Source: Alteromonas sp. 1_MG-2023 (GTDB lineage: Bacteria; Pseudomonadota; Gammaproteobacteria; Enterobacterales; Alteromonadaceae). From it: DNA of 64,000 nt. Position numbers and translations under genes: made by a program. The notes under the pieces were generated by a model. It was given only the letters and a program-made list of their open reading frames with translations, was not told the DNA's origin and ran no database searches. The stretch is from NCBI RefSeq assembly GCF_030547075.1, contig NZ_JAUOQH010000003.1, positions 248,001 through 312,000 on the forward strand. The letters are read 5' to 3'. This document shows positions 19,019 through 27,520 of the stretch, piece after piece (the first letter of the stretch is position 1; every line of letters starts with the position of its first letter).

Positions 19019-19828
19019 CTATCGGGACAACTCATAGACACACATGTTCACGGCGCTGGCCAAATTAAGCGAGTCTATTTTGCCACTACCAGCAATGGTA
19101 TAGGGGGCTGCATTAAATTCAGAAAGTGTATTTTTAGGGACGCCTCTGGCTTCATTACCAAATAAATAGCACTCAAAATCTGCGAACGACGATGCGGTAA
19201 CAGCTTCACCCGCCATATCTAAATAGGCAAAGCGATTAAAGCGCGATTGCAAGGCATCAAGAGAAATGTCTAATTCAATAGGCACATGAAAAATGGCCCC
19301 CATACTCGACCGCACCACTTTAGAGTTAAACGGGTCGACACTATTGGGGCTAAGCAGTAGAGTGAAATTACCAAACCAGGCTAACGTTCTGAGTATTGTA
19401 CCTAAATTTCCTGGGTCCTGAACTTCGTGCAAATAAACATAGCGCTGCTTTTCATCTTGCTTGCGATGATGCACAGCTTCTTGTTTAGCGTCTTTTCTAA
19501 CAGAAGTCACTGCGCCCGCTGTAGAACGAGGTAAAGGCACACAGGCAATTATACCTTGCGGCGTTTTAGTATCGCTTAGCTGTGACATTTGCTTTTGAGT
19601 GACATTAACAATCGTAAAGCCTGAGTTTAACGCCGTCGCCTTTTGTTCGAAATCATCTGTGATGTAAAGCGTAATTGATTCTGCACGAAGGTTTTCACTG
19701 AAATCAGCGTTAGCATTCACAGCTTTAACCAACTCCAGTACCAAATGCTCACCTTCCACTAAGTAAAAGCCGAATTGCCCACGGTATTTTTTCTGATGCA
19801 GCTTTTTAACATCATCAAGTTTCATCAT
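19019..19828 (-). CDS. SpoU/TrmH-family RNA 2'-O-methyltransferase
   Basis: A 269-residue SPOUT enzyme. The three SpoU motifs are present: LHEVQDPGNLGTILRTLAWFG (motif 1), LFGNEARGVP (motif 2) and IDSLNLASAVNMCVYE (motif 3), which form the knotted AdoMet site. An N-terminal region of about 90 residues resembles the substrate-binding domain of RlmB/TsnR-type members. The target rRNA or tRNA nucleotide cannot be assigned from sequence. Two ATG codons (19828, 19825) can serve as start. Confidence 0.87.
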   Translation of the reverse strand: MMKLDDVKKLHQKKYRGQFGFYLVEGEHLVLELVKAVNANADFSENLRAESITLYITDDFEQKATALNSGFTIVNVTQKQMSQLSDTKTPQGIIACVPLPRSTAGAVTSVRKDAKQEAVHHRKQDEKQRYVYLHEVQDPGNLGTILRTLAWFGNFTLLLSPNSVDPFNSKVVRSSMGAIFHVPIELDISLDALQSRFNRFAYLDMAGEAVTASSFADFECYLFGNEARGVPKNTLSEFNAAPYTIAGSGKIDSLNLASAVNMCVYELSR

Positions 19829-19963
19829 ATTGTTTTATCCGTTTTAAAAGGCAAAGGGTACAGGCGCTTTTTCAAGCGCTACTTTTTGGTTGCTCACCGC
19901 GCTAGTGTTTGCGCTTTTGTTCGCTTTGGAGAACGCTAGCGGGTGTATCAGTGAGCGCGCTAG

Positions 19964-20290
19964 TTAATCTTGTTCAAGCAGAGCAAGTTTATCGGGCACG
20001 CCGTTCCATACATCGGCATCTTCTGGCGCCGCCTTTATCTCAATGATGTTAGGCCATTTGGCGGCAAGTTCTTCGTTAATGGCCAAGTAGGGCTTTTGCG
20101 CATCTGTAAGGTGCGTATCTTGAACAATGGCGTCGGCAGGACATTCAGGTACGCATAATGCGCAATCGATGCAAATCACAGGATCTATAGCTAAAAAATT
20201 AGGTCCTTCAAAGAATGCATCTACTGGGCATACTGCAACACAGTCTGTGTACTTACAGTTTATGCAATTGTCTGTCACTACAAAGGTCAT
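19964..20290 (-). CDS. fdxA: seven-iron ferredoxin FdxA
   Basis: A 108-residue ferredoxin with one [3Fe-4S] and one [4Fe-4S] cluster, as in Azotobacter FdI. Cysteines at family positions 8, 16, 20, 39, 42, 45 and 49 are all present ([14 protein letters not shown] and [12 protein letters not shown]). The free Cys at position 24 of Azotobacter FdI is Ala here. The ATG at 20290 is chosen over an upstream GTG (20296) because the protein then starts MTFVVTDNC like its relatives. It is a low-potential electron carrier; its partner is unknown. Confidence 0.93.
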   Translation of the reverse strand: MTFVVTDNCINCKYTDCVAVCPVDAFFEGPNFLAIDPVICIDCALCVPECPADAIVQDTHLTDAQKPYLAINEELAAKWPNIIEIKAAPEDADVWNGVPDKLALLEQD

Positions 20291-20506
20291 TTGCACCTAC
20301 ATGCTTGGTGTTATTAATTCAGGGGGCCAAGTTTAAATTAGCCTGTGTAAAACTCAAATTTCTTTTTCCTCTATTATTGTAAGAGAAATAACGCAATTAA
20401 CCCACTGTTTACCCGCTATTGAAGCTAGTATTAGTACTGATGCTGATTTACCATACGCGCGCCCTGACGGAGAGGCCGTCCGGCAAAGCCAAGAGTACCT
20501 ATTATT

Positions 20507-22195
20507 ATGTTGCGTTTAACCGATATTAAATTACCGCTAGATCACGATGAAGTTGCGATAGAAAACGCAATTTTGAACAAGCTTCAAATTACTCAATCTA
20601 TGCTTCTTGAAACCACGGTATTTAAACGCGGTTATGATGCGCGCAATAATAGAGATATCCAGCTTATTTACACCCTTGATGTAACGGTAGAAAACGAGGC
20701 GACACTGCTGGACAAGTTCGCCAAAGATACTAGCGTGCGGGTAACCCCTGATATGCGCTATAAGTTTGTTACTACCGCACCAAGTGATATAACAGACCGC
20801 CCTGTGGTGGTAGGTCTTGGCCCCTGTGGGTTATTTTCCGCACTGATATTAGCGCAAATGGGCTTTAAACCTATTGTTCTCGAGCGAGGCAAAGCCGTTC
20901 GTGAACGCACCAAAGACACCTTTGGTTTTTGGCGTAAACAGCCACTAAACCCAGAGTCGAATGTTCAATTTGGCGAAGGCGGTGCAGGCACGTTTTCTGA
21001 CGGCAAGCTATATAGCCAAGTAAAAGATCGCAAGCACTATGGCCGAAAAGTACTGAACGAATTTGTTGCTGCTGGCGCACCTGAAGAAATTATGTATGTG
21101 AGTAAGCCGCACATTGGAACTTTTAAACTGGTGAGCATGGTAGAGAAAATGCGCGAGCAGATCATTTCTCTTGGCGGAGAAATTCGCTTTAGCACTCGGG
21201 TAGAACGCTTGGATTTGGACTGCACGGATTCAAAAACAAGTGCGCAAGCAAGCGCTAACTCAGAAACAGCGGCCCCAGCAAGTGCAGACTCAAAAAGCCA
21301 TAAAATTAAAGGGCTTTTCTTATCTGACGGTAGTTACCTCCCCTGCACCAAAGTAATTATGGCGATAGGCCATAGCGCACGCGATACCTTTCAGTCGCTA
21401 TATGACCAAGGTGTTTACATAGAAGCTAAGCCTTTCTCTATCGGATTTAGAATTGAACACGAGCAAAGCATGATCGACAGTTGTCGATTTGGCGAAAACG
21501 CAGGAAACCCTATTTTGGGCGCAGCCGACTACAAGCTGGTTCATCACTGTAGAAATGGCCGCACTGTCTATAGTTTTTGCATGTGCCCGGGTGGCACCGT
21601 GGTAGCCGCTGCATCCGAACCTGGCCGTGTCGTCACTAATGGCATGAGTCAATACTCTCGCCATGAACGAAACGCCAACAGCGCTATTGTGGTAGGTATT
21701 ACCCCTGAAAAAGATTACCCAGAACACCCGTTGGCAGGCATAGATCTTCAGCGCAAACTGGAAGAACTAGCTTATAAAGTTGGTGGCGAAAACTACCACG
21801 CACCCGCGCAGCTTATTGGCGACTTTTTAGCAGGTAAGCCAAGTTCAGAGTTAGGTGAGGTTAAACCTTCCTATACTCCTGGCATTACCCTAACCGATTT
21901 AAGTAAAGTAGTTCCAGACTATGTTATTGAGTCTATCCGCGAAGCTATTCCAGCATTTAATCGTCAAATTAAAGGCTTTGCTAAAGCTGATGGCATGCTG
22001 ACAGGCGTTGAAACACGTACTTCATCACCTGTTTGTATTAAACGTGACAGAAATTACGAAAGCGTGAATATTGAAGGCTTATACCCAGCCGGCGAAGGTG
22101 CGGGCTATGCGGGCGGTATTTGGTCAGCTGGTATAGACGGTATTCGTGTGGCAGAAGCTGCAGCACTTGCCCTTTATCCACAACAAGAAAACTAA
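20507..22195 (+). CDS. FAD-dependent dehydrogenase of the COG2509 type
   Basis: A 562-residue flavoprotein. An N-terminal domain of about 90 residues precedes a Rossmann dinucleotide site VVVGLGPCGLFSALILAQMG. FGEGGAGTFSDGKLYS, MAIGHSARDTF and a C-terminal EGAGYAGGIWSAGIDGIR complete the FAD fold. These features match the widespread but uncharacterised COG2509 family. About 25 residues near 243-267 are a Ser/Ala-rich insert (repeated ASA, SKTS) in a probable surface loop. A short hairpin (GACGG/CCGTC, 20466-20480) lies just before the start. A bidirectional terminator follows. Confidence 0.85.
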   Translation: MLRLTDIKLPLDHDEVAIENAILNKLQITQSMLLETTVFKRGYDARNNRDIQLIYTLDVTVENEATLLDKFAKDTSVRVTPDMRYKFVTTAPSDITDRPVVVGLGPCGLFSALILAQMGFKPIVLERGKAVRERTKDTFGFWRKQPLNPESNVQFGEGGAGTFSDGKLYSQVKDRKHYGRKVLNEFVAAGAPEEIMYVSKPHIGTFKLVSMVEKMREQIISLGGEIRFSTRVERLDLDCTDSKTSAQASANSETAAPASADSKSHKIKGLFLSDGSYLPCTKVIMAIGHSARDTFQSLYDQGVYIEAKPFSIGFRIEHEQSMIDSCRFGENAGNPILGAADYKLVHHCRNGRTVYSFCMCPGGTVVAAASEPGRVVTNGMSQYSRHERNANSAIVVGITPEKDYPEHPLAGIDLQRKLEELAYKVGGENYHAPAQLIGDFLAGKPSSELGEVKPSYTPGITLTDLSKVVPDYVIESIREAIPAFNRQIKGFAKADGMLTGVETRTSSPVCIKRDRNYESVNIEGLYPAGEGAGYAGGIWSAGIDGIRVAEAAALALYPQQEN

Positions 22196-22217
22196 AAAAG
22201 GGCCGTTAGGCCCTTTT
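22196..22217. terminator. bidirectional terminator between convergent genes
   Basis: GGGCC-GTTA-GGCCC with four T on the plus strand and six T on the minus strand (AAAAAAGG side). It serves the COG2509 gene and the convergent decarboxylase gene. Confidence 0.88.
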
Positions 22218-22281
22218 CTCATTTGTTTTTCTCTTGTTCGCTTTTGTAATATTCGCTTTTTCTGCTTTCAAGAAAGCTCAA

Positions 22282-24243
22282 TCACTGTTCATCACTCTGC
22301 ACATATAACTCGCCATCGTAAAGGCCTTGAATGGTGAGTTTTTGATTGGATAAAGACCGCATATAGTTAATATGATCATCTTCAATTAGTTGCCCAGGAA
22401 TAAGCAGTGGAATACCCGGCGGGTAAGGTGTCACTAATCCAGCGGCTATTCGCCCCGCACTGTCTTGCCAAGCGATAGACTCCCGCTTTCCGAAAAAAGC
22501 CTTAGACGGTAATTCGACTAAGTTAATGGGCGGAATAGTGGCAGGCATCACACTTCGGCTCTTACTCTTATTCAGCGAAACCTTACCTTCATCTAGCTTT
22601 TTAAGGGCATTATATAGCCTTACAATTTTAGAGCGCATGCCGCCTAATGTCAGCAAGACTAGAATGGTGCTAGGAGTAAACTTCTCTATTTCTAAACCCA
22701 CTTCGTCCATCAAAAATCGATGAATTTCTTGATTCGAATATTCTAGCGCCGAAATATCAATAAGGATTTTAAGCGGATCGTGGCCCATATTGTCTTGTAC
22801 AAAATGGGGGAATACACGCGCAAAGTCAGCTTTTTCTAAAATACGAATTCGACTAAAGCGCGCCACCTGCTGTTTTAACTCTTCCACGTTGGCTAATAAT
22901 TCGTTAAGAATTTTATAGCCTTCCATTTCTAACTGCTGTCGACACACATCTAGCGATGCCATCAGCTGATACTTCGGCGATGTACTGGTGTGAATACTGT
23001 AAATCTCTTTAAAGAAGTCACGGTCGAAATCAGGATCGTTAACGTGAATAAACGAGGCCTGAGAGAACGCCGATACTACTTTATGCGCTGAGTGAGTAAC
23101 GTAATCAGCACCCGCTTCAATAGCAGAATAATCTCTAAACTGAGGGTGAAATAAGGAATATGCAAACCATGCTTCATCGATAAACACTTTAATACCGTGC
23201 TTATGCCCTAGCGCTACCACTTGTTTTAAATCAGTCAGTAGTCCGTCGTAAGTACACCCGGTAAGCACAATCAGCTTTGCGTCAGTATTTGCTTCAATCA
23301 GTTCATCTAACTGCGACAAGCGAGGCGGGGAAAATATACCGTAGTCGGGATTAAACACGCTATCTAAATACACTGGCATAGCCCGGGCTTGCACAATGCC
23401 GTAGTGCACTGATTTATGGCAGTTCCTATCAGCAATAACTTTATCGCCTTCCCGCAATAAGGTTTGCAGAATAATTTTATTCGAGGTTGATGAACCATTG
23501 GTTACAAAATAAGACTGCCTGACTTCAAAGGTATTGGCGACATTCGCTTGAGCCCTGCCGATAGCGTGAGTACCATCTGAAAGAGAACCGAGGGAATCGA
23601 CACTTACCGATAAATCGCTAACGAATACATTACGCCCAAAAAAGCGGTAAAAATCACTAATATAAGGAGAGTTTCTAAAGCTTGCCCCACCGCTGTGCCC
23701 TGGCGTATGCCAAGAATCATTGGCTTCTACCACATAGTCTTTGTACGCCGTCCAAAATGGGGTTTCGTTTCTGTCATCAAAGTCATTGATGATGTAACCC
23801 AGAATAGATTCAGGATCGGAAATAATATCATTGCGATAGAAAAACGACTCCATACCGCTAGCCTGATTTACGATATCTAAACCTTTTATAGCATCACCCA
23901 GCACATACACGGGTAATTCTCTACGGATGGCTTTAATGGCACTGATCACCAGCGCATTGTTTTCTAGCTTTTGTTTTTCTTTGTTGTCAGTTTGGCTAGA
24001 TTCAGCTTCAGTTGTGCTGACTTCATCAAGCATAACTGCGGTATCCCAGCTAAATACCACAGCCTGTATTTCGCCGTCACTTCTTACCACATCAAGGGCG
24101 TGTGATACTGAAATTGCCTCGACAACACTCATTTCGATATCGGGTCTGTCGAACAATTCTATGGTAGAGCGAATACTGTCAGACAATTGTTCTAGCAATT
24201 CTTGTGAGTCTTCAATAATCAGAATTTTTAATTTTGGAAGCAT
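22282..24243 (-). CDS. Orn/Lys/Arg decarboxylase with response-regulator-like wing domain
   Basis: A 653-residue PLP enzyme of the prokaryotic ornithine/lysine/arginine decarboxylase family. Residues 1-150 form the receiver-like wing domain of this group. The PLP site is in place: TPGH (180-183), His276 in NCHKS, DEAWF (356-360), and the Schiff-base Lys388 in HSAHKVV. It is shorter than CadA, SpeC or AdiA (about 710-755 residues), and the C-terminal domain is reduced. Substrate choice cannot be fixed; no antiporter gene such as cadB or potE is adjacent, which argues against an acid-stress operon. The start has no clear ribosome site. Confidence 0.8.
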   Translation of the reverse strand: MLPKLKILIIEDSQELLEQLSDSIRSTIELFDRPDIEMSVVEAISVSHALDVVRSDGEIQAVVFSWDTAVMLDEVSTTEAESSQTDNKEKQKLENNALVISAIKAIRRELPVYVLGDAIKGLDIVNQASGMESFFYRNDIISDPESILGYIINDFDDRNETPFWTAYKDYVVEANDSWHTPGHSGGASFRNSPYISDFYRFFGRNVFVSDLSVSVDSLGSLSDGTHAIGRAQANVANTFEVRQSYFVTNGSSTSNKIILQTLLREGDKVIADRNCHKSVHYGIVQARAMPVYLDSVFNPDYGIFSPPRLSQLDELIEANTDAKLIVLTGCTYDGLLTDLKQVVALGHKHGIKVFIDEAWFAYSLFHPQFRDYSAIEAGADYVTHSAHKVVSAFSQASFIHVNDPDFDRDFFKEIYSIHTSTSPKYQLMASLDVCRQQLEMEGYKILNELLANVEELKQQVARFSRIRILEKADFARVFPHFVQDNMGHDPLKILIDISALEYSNQEIHRFLMDEVGLEIEKFTPSTILVLLTLGGMRSKIVRLYNALKKLDEGKVSLNKSKSRSVMPATIPPINLVELPSKAFFGKRESIAWQDSAGRIAAGLVTPYPPGIPLLIPGQLIEDDHINYMRSLSNQKLTIQGLYDGELYVQSDEQ

Positions 24244-24455
24244 AGTATGAGTAACGTAAGTAATTAGAAATAAGCTAAAAAAGTAGTGTACGCCTGAATT
24301 GTTATCTTGTCAGCGTTCCCAGCGCAATAAGAAAATTGAAATCTTGAACTAAGTATAAGCAAATACCAGTGCCCCTCATTATTTAAAAAAACTTGCTTCT
24401 TTGGACTACAAAAAACAAACTTCACACAAACAATATTGACCACAAAGAGGCAGTT

Positions 24456-25112
24456 ATGGCTTTTGAATTAAAAATTGAAAACAAGGTAGCACTGATTACC
24501 TTTGATGACGGAAAAGTAAACGCAGTAGGCTTTTCTCTTATTGATGCGTTAAATAACGCATTGGATGAAGCTGAAGAAAAAGCTGATGCAGTAGTAATGT
24601 ATGGCGGTGCCGATAAATTCTGTGGCGGATTCGACCTCTCAGTAATGAAAGCAGAAGATAAAACTGAACAAGTAAAATTAGTACAAGCTGGAGCCGATTT
24701 AATTATCAGGCTGTACAGCTACCCTAAGCCTCTTATAGTTGCGGCCGAAGGCCACAGCATAGCATTAGGCGCGATATTCTTGATGGCCGCCGACTTACGC
24801 ATTGGTAAAGATGGCGACACTAAATATGGCTTAACTGAAACGGCTATCGGCATGGTTTTACCTGCGTTTGGTATGGAACTGGCGAAGTCGCGTTTAGCCC
24901 CTACTTCTTTAACCGAAGCGTTACTGTTTTCGCGCGTATATCAAGGGAAGGAAGCGGTAAAAGTAGGTTATTTGGATGCAGCAGTACCTCAAGAGCAAGT
25001 TCTTACTACCGCAATGGGCTATGCTGAAAAACTTAAAATGTTGCCTGCGAAAGCGTTTGCTGAATCAAAATTACAGCTTCGCAAAGAAACGCTATCTAAA
25101 ATGCGTGGATAG
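24456..25112 (+). CDS. enoyl-CoA hydratase/isomerase (crotonase) family protein
   Basis: A 218-residue crotonase-fold protein. The ATG at 24456 is taken because AAAGAGG lies six bases upstream; a frame start at 24393 would add 21 residues outside the fold. The oxyanion-hole segments are visible as DKFCGGFDLSVM and AAEGHSIALGAIFLMAADLRIG. The paired catalytic Glu residues of enoyl-CoA hydratases are replaced by Ala/Phe-containing sequence near ALGAIFL, so a simple hydratase role is doubtful. It is shorter than FadB-type hydratases. CoA-ester isomerase or thioesterase activity is possible. Confidence 0.8.
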   Translation: MAFELKIENKVALITFDDGKVNAVGFSLIDALNNALDEAEEKADAVVMYGGADKFCGGFDLSVMKAEDKTEQVKLVQAGADLIIRLYSYPKPLIVAAEGHSIALGAIFLMAADLRIGKDGDTKYGLTETAIGMVLPAFGMELAKSRLAPTSLTEALLFSRVYQGKEAVKVGYLDAAVPQEQVLTTAMGYAEKLKMLPAKAFAESKLQLRKETLSKMRG

Positions 25113-25236
25113 CTTCGCCTTGCAGCTTAGGCATTTTAACTTAAAAGTTATAACCTAGGTCTTCAACGTAACGATTACGTAAAGAGGTGCTTGGTATACA
25201 CTTAAAAATGCATTTAAGTTATAGTCTTAAACGATT

Positions 25237-25260
25237 AAATGGCACCCTTGAGTGCCATTT
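25237..25260. terminator. terminator between convergent crotonase and DUF962 genes
   Basis: A perfect nine-base-pair stem AAATGGCAC / GTGCCATTT with a six-base loop. Short T-rich flanks are present on both sides, so it probably serves both genes. Confidence 0.75.
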
Positions 25261-25285
25261 TACTTTGTACAGGTTAACCCCTTGG

Positions 25286-25801
25286 CTAATGCACTGCACC
25301 TGAGGTTTCTTCAATTTTTGCTTGAAGCTCTCCTCGCAAACCCAATTCGAAGCCAAGTTCTGCAACCACAAACAACGGCCCAATAGCCAAGCCCATAATA
25401 TCGTCTACGAAGGCTGGTTTCTTGCCTTCAAAATGATGCCCAACAAATTGTAAAACCCAACCGCCAACAAAAATACCAATTGAAGCAGATAGCCATATCC
25501 ACGTAGCGCTTTGTGCTAAAGGCTGTGCGATGTAAAGCAAAATCCCTGTTAACACCACCATAGTTAAGCCAAGTTTCACATCTAACTTTAAGTAAAATAC
25601 ATTACCTATTACCCACACGAACAACGCAGGGCTTAGCAGTAATGCCCCTACAAATGGCGCCGTAACTTCAAAAGCCGGGCGGCTTAACAAGCTTAAAAAC
25701 GCAAAAACGATAAGGGGAATACCAATGTAATGGGTAAAGATATTACGCTGATCTCTATGATATTTAGCGTACTCACTTAAATGCTGCTCAAGGGTTTTCA
25801 T
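25286..25801 (-). CDS. DUF962 (Mpo1-like) membrane protein
   Basis: A 171-residue protein with four predicted transmembrane segments. The N-terminal LEQHLSEYAKYHRDQRNIFTHYIGIP and the later FVGHHFEGKKPAFVDD match DUF962/Mpo1. In yeast Mpo1 is an Fe(II)-dependent dioxygenase for alpha-oxidation of 2-hydroxy fatty acids, and the conserved His residues in these two motifs would form its iron site. Bacterial members are uncharacterised, so that activity is only a family-based suggestion. Single gene. Confidence 0.8.
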   Translation of the reverse strand: MKTLEQHLSEYAKYHRDQRNIFTHYIGIPLIVFAFLSLLSRPAFEVTAPFVGALLLSPALFVWVIGNVFYLKLDVKLGLTMVVLTGILLYIAQPLAQSATWIWLSASIGIFVGGWVLQFVGHHFEGKKPAFVDDIMGLAIGPLFVVAELGFELGLRGELQAKIEETSGAVH

Positions 25802-26000
25802 TTAGCTACCTATAAACTTTTTCTTATACTGAGGAGAGATTATCGAGAAAAAGCACTTCACACTGTCGTAAAGCCGACAATTAGGTCAAATGGATAGCAG
25901 TGTTTATTCAAAAATAGAGCGTGGATAGGTGCGTGGAAATATTGCCGCTTATTTGGTATTGCGTGTCTTGTTGAGAAATTTCGAAATAGTGCATGGCATA

Positions 26001-26045
26001 GTCGGTACCAGCGTAGGCGGTACCAGCACAGTTGGCACCAGTAGG
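26001..26045. repeat. three tandem 15-bp repeats
   Basis: The core CGGTACCAGC recurs at 26003 and 26018, and as TGGCACCAGT at 26033, a 15-base period. It lies in the 25802-26177 intergenic gap, which otherwise holds no gene I can support. It could be a remnant of coding repeats or a slippage product. Confidence 0.7.
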
Positions 26046-26177
26046 GCGAAACTCCTAAAAAAAAGGTTTAATCGCAAAAGCCACTAAAAATTGCCTTATC
26101 CCTCAATATAACTTACCTTTTCGAAGACAAAGATAAAACTAAAAATCATTGAGTTATCAATTCTACAAGGATGTTTC

Positions 26178-27233
26178 ATGCGCAAGGCCGTTCGCTTTAG
26201 GGTACTTTACTTATTATTTGCCGTTGCTACCTACGTTTTAGGCTTCACCTTATTACCAGAAACCATTAGCTCTTCATTCGACCAGATACTTTCTGCTGGC
26301 TTCCTGATTGCCTACTTTGTAATACTGCCCGCTGCTTTTTGGTTTTGCGTAATTAAAATCGGTGAGCAGAAAAAATGGAAGATCATAATTCCTTTCAGTA
26401 TTGCCAGCGTGGTGGCCCGTTATTCTATGCCCGCTTCTCTTGCTAGTTACTTTGAATTGTTAAGCTGGGTACGCTACCCCGTTATTGCCATACTGCTTAT
26501 TATCGAGTTTGTGGTTATTTATCACGTGGTTTCCATGCTTTGGAAATCAAGAAAGTTAAAAGGTGACCCTCGAATTAACGCCTTAATTGACAATATTGAT
26601 GCGGACGATAAGAAAAGAGAAATAACCTTAATTATGGCGAGCGAACCGGCAAGCTGGTATTACGCTATTCCTAAATTCACAAGAAACCATACTGCTACTT
26701 TGGCCAACTTATCCTTACTTAGCGCCAAACGATGGCACTTCGCATTAGTACTGCTAGGTTTAGTTGCTGTGACGTGGGTGTCTTATTCTTTGCTAATTTT
26801 ATGGAGTGAAATTGCCGCCATTATTGTCGCCTCGGTCATCTTCTACGGCATTATCAGTGTGACGGCGAGTCATCGAATTAGCAGGCGCTTTTCTGTTTAT
26901 TGTCACAACAAGCACCTTATTGTAAATGCCACTTTTTTCAATCTACTTTTTATTCCTTTATCTCACCTTCAAACCTGTAAAGCAGGCGAGTGGGAGTGCG
27001 ACAAAGAGCAATTGAAAATAGGTCGCGGCATGGCGAATATCAAGCTTACGTTTTCAACCCCCGTTTATTGGTTCACGCTGATGGGTACCTTTTGTGAACG
27101 CCCTACCGAAGTCTATTTATGTGTAGATGCACCACATGAACTCGTGAATTCTCTAAATACTGGTTACTTAACAACTGGGGATTTGAGCGCTGAGACAACC
27201 AATGACAATATTGATAAACAAGCGTGTGCTTAA
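26178..27233 (+). CDS. multi-pass membrane protein of unknown function
   Basis: A 351-residue protein with four transmembrane segments in the first third (about residues 8-25, 38-60, 70-85, 95-120). A cytoplasmic-looking stretch follows (130-180), then two or more helices (about 190-235) and a C-terminal soluble region with several Cys (CHNKH, TCKAGEWECDKEQ, LMGTFCERP). I do not recognise the family. AAGGATG precedes the ATG. It stands alone between a divergent DUF962 gene and a convergent TonB receptor gene. Short A-rich repeats (TTAAAAAGAAG twice, about 27294-27325) follow it. Confidence 0.6.
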   Translation: MRKAVRFRVLYLLFAVATYVLGFTLLPETISSSFDQILSAGFLIAYFVILPAAFWFCVIKIGEQKKWKIIIPFSIASVVARYSMPASLASYFELLSWVRYPVIAILLIIEFVVIYHVVSMLWKSRKLKGDPRINALIDNIDADDKKREITLIMASEPASWYYAIPKFTRNHTATLANLSLLSAKRWHFALVLLGLVAVTWVSYSLLILWSEIAAIIVASVIFYGIISVTASHRISRRFSVYCHNKHLIVNATFFNLLFIPLSHLQTCKAGEWECDKEQLKIGRGMANIKLTFSTPVYWFTLMGTFCERPTEVYLCVDAPHELVNSLNTGYLTTGDLSAETTNDNIDKQACA

Positions 27234-27423
27234 CGACGGCACCCTAGTCAGGTAATCAATATACTAATGCAAAGGTGTTTTGAAGCGGTGGCTATTTTAA
27301 AAAGAAGGTATTTAAAAAGAAGCTGTTTTATAAAAAACTTTAGCGCGATTAAGGCGACAGGGTTTAAGAAGGTTTTTAGTGTGGTTAGTTGCTTAAATAA
27401 TGCGATATATAGTGGGTAAATAA

Positions 27424-27459
27424 AACACCGCCTTAGCTTGAATAAGCTGAGGCGGTGTT
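27424..27459 (-). terminator. long hairpin terminator after TonB receptor gene
   Basis: A 16-base-pair stem (AACACCGCCTTAGCTT against its near complement, one wobble) with a GAAT loop. It is followed on the minus strand by TTTATTT. It lies about 60 bases beyond the receptor stop. Confidence 0.8.
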
Positions 27460-27520
27460 AAGTATTACGGCTAATTATTACGGTGCTTTTCAGCAGTGTT
27501 TTTTACCGTATAAAACGCTA

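Noticed and set aside
25226..25238. Shared 13-mer CTTAAACGATTAA also at 10478-10490, considered as LacI-family operator
   Set aside because: The CG-centred symmetry is imperfect, and one copy lies downstream of a gene beside a terminator; likely chance in AT-rich DNA.
26001..26045. Possible CRISPR-like array from 15-bp repeats
   Set aside because: Units are contiguous without spacers and only three occur; no cas genes are present.
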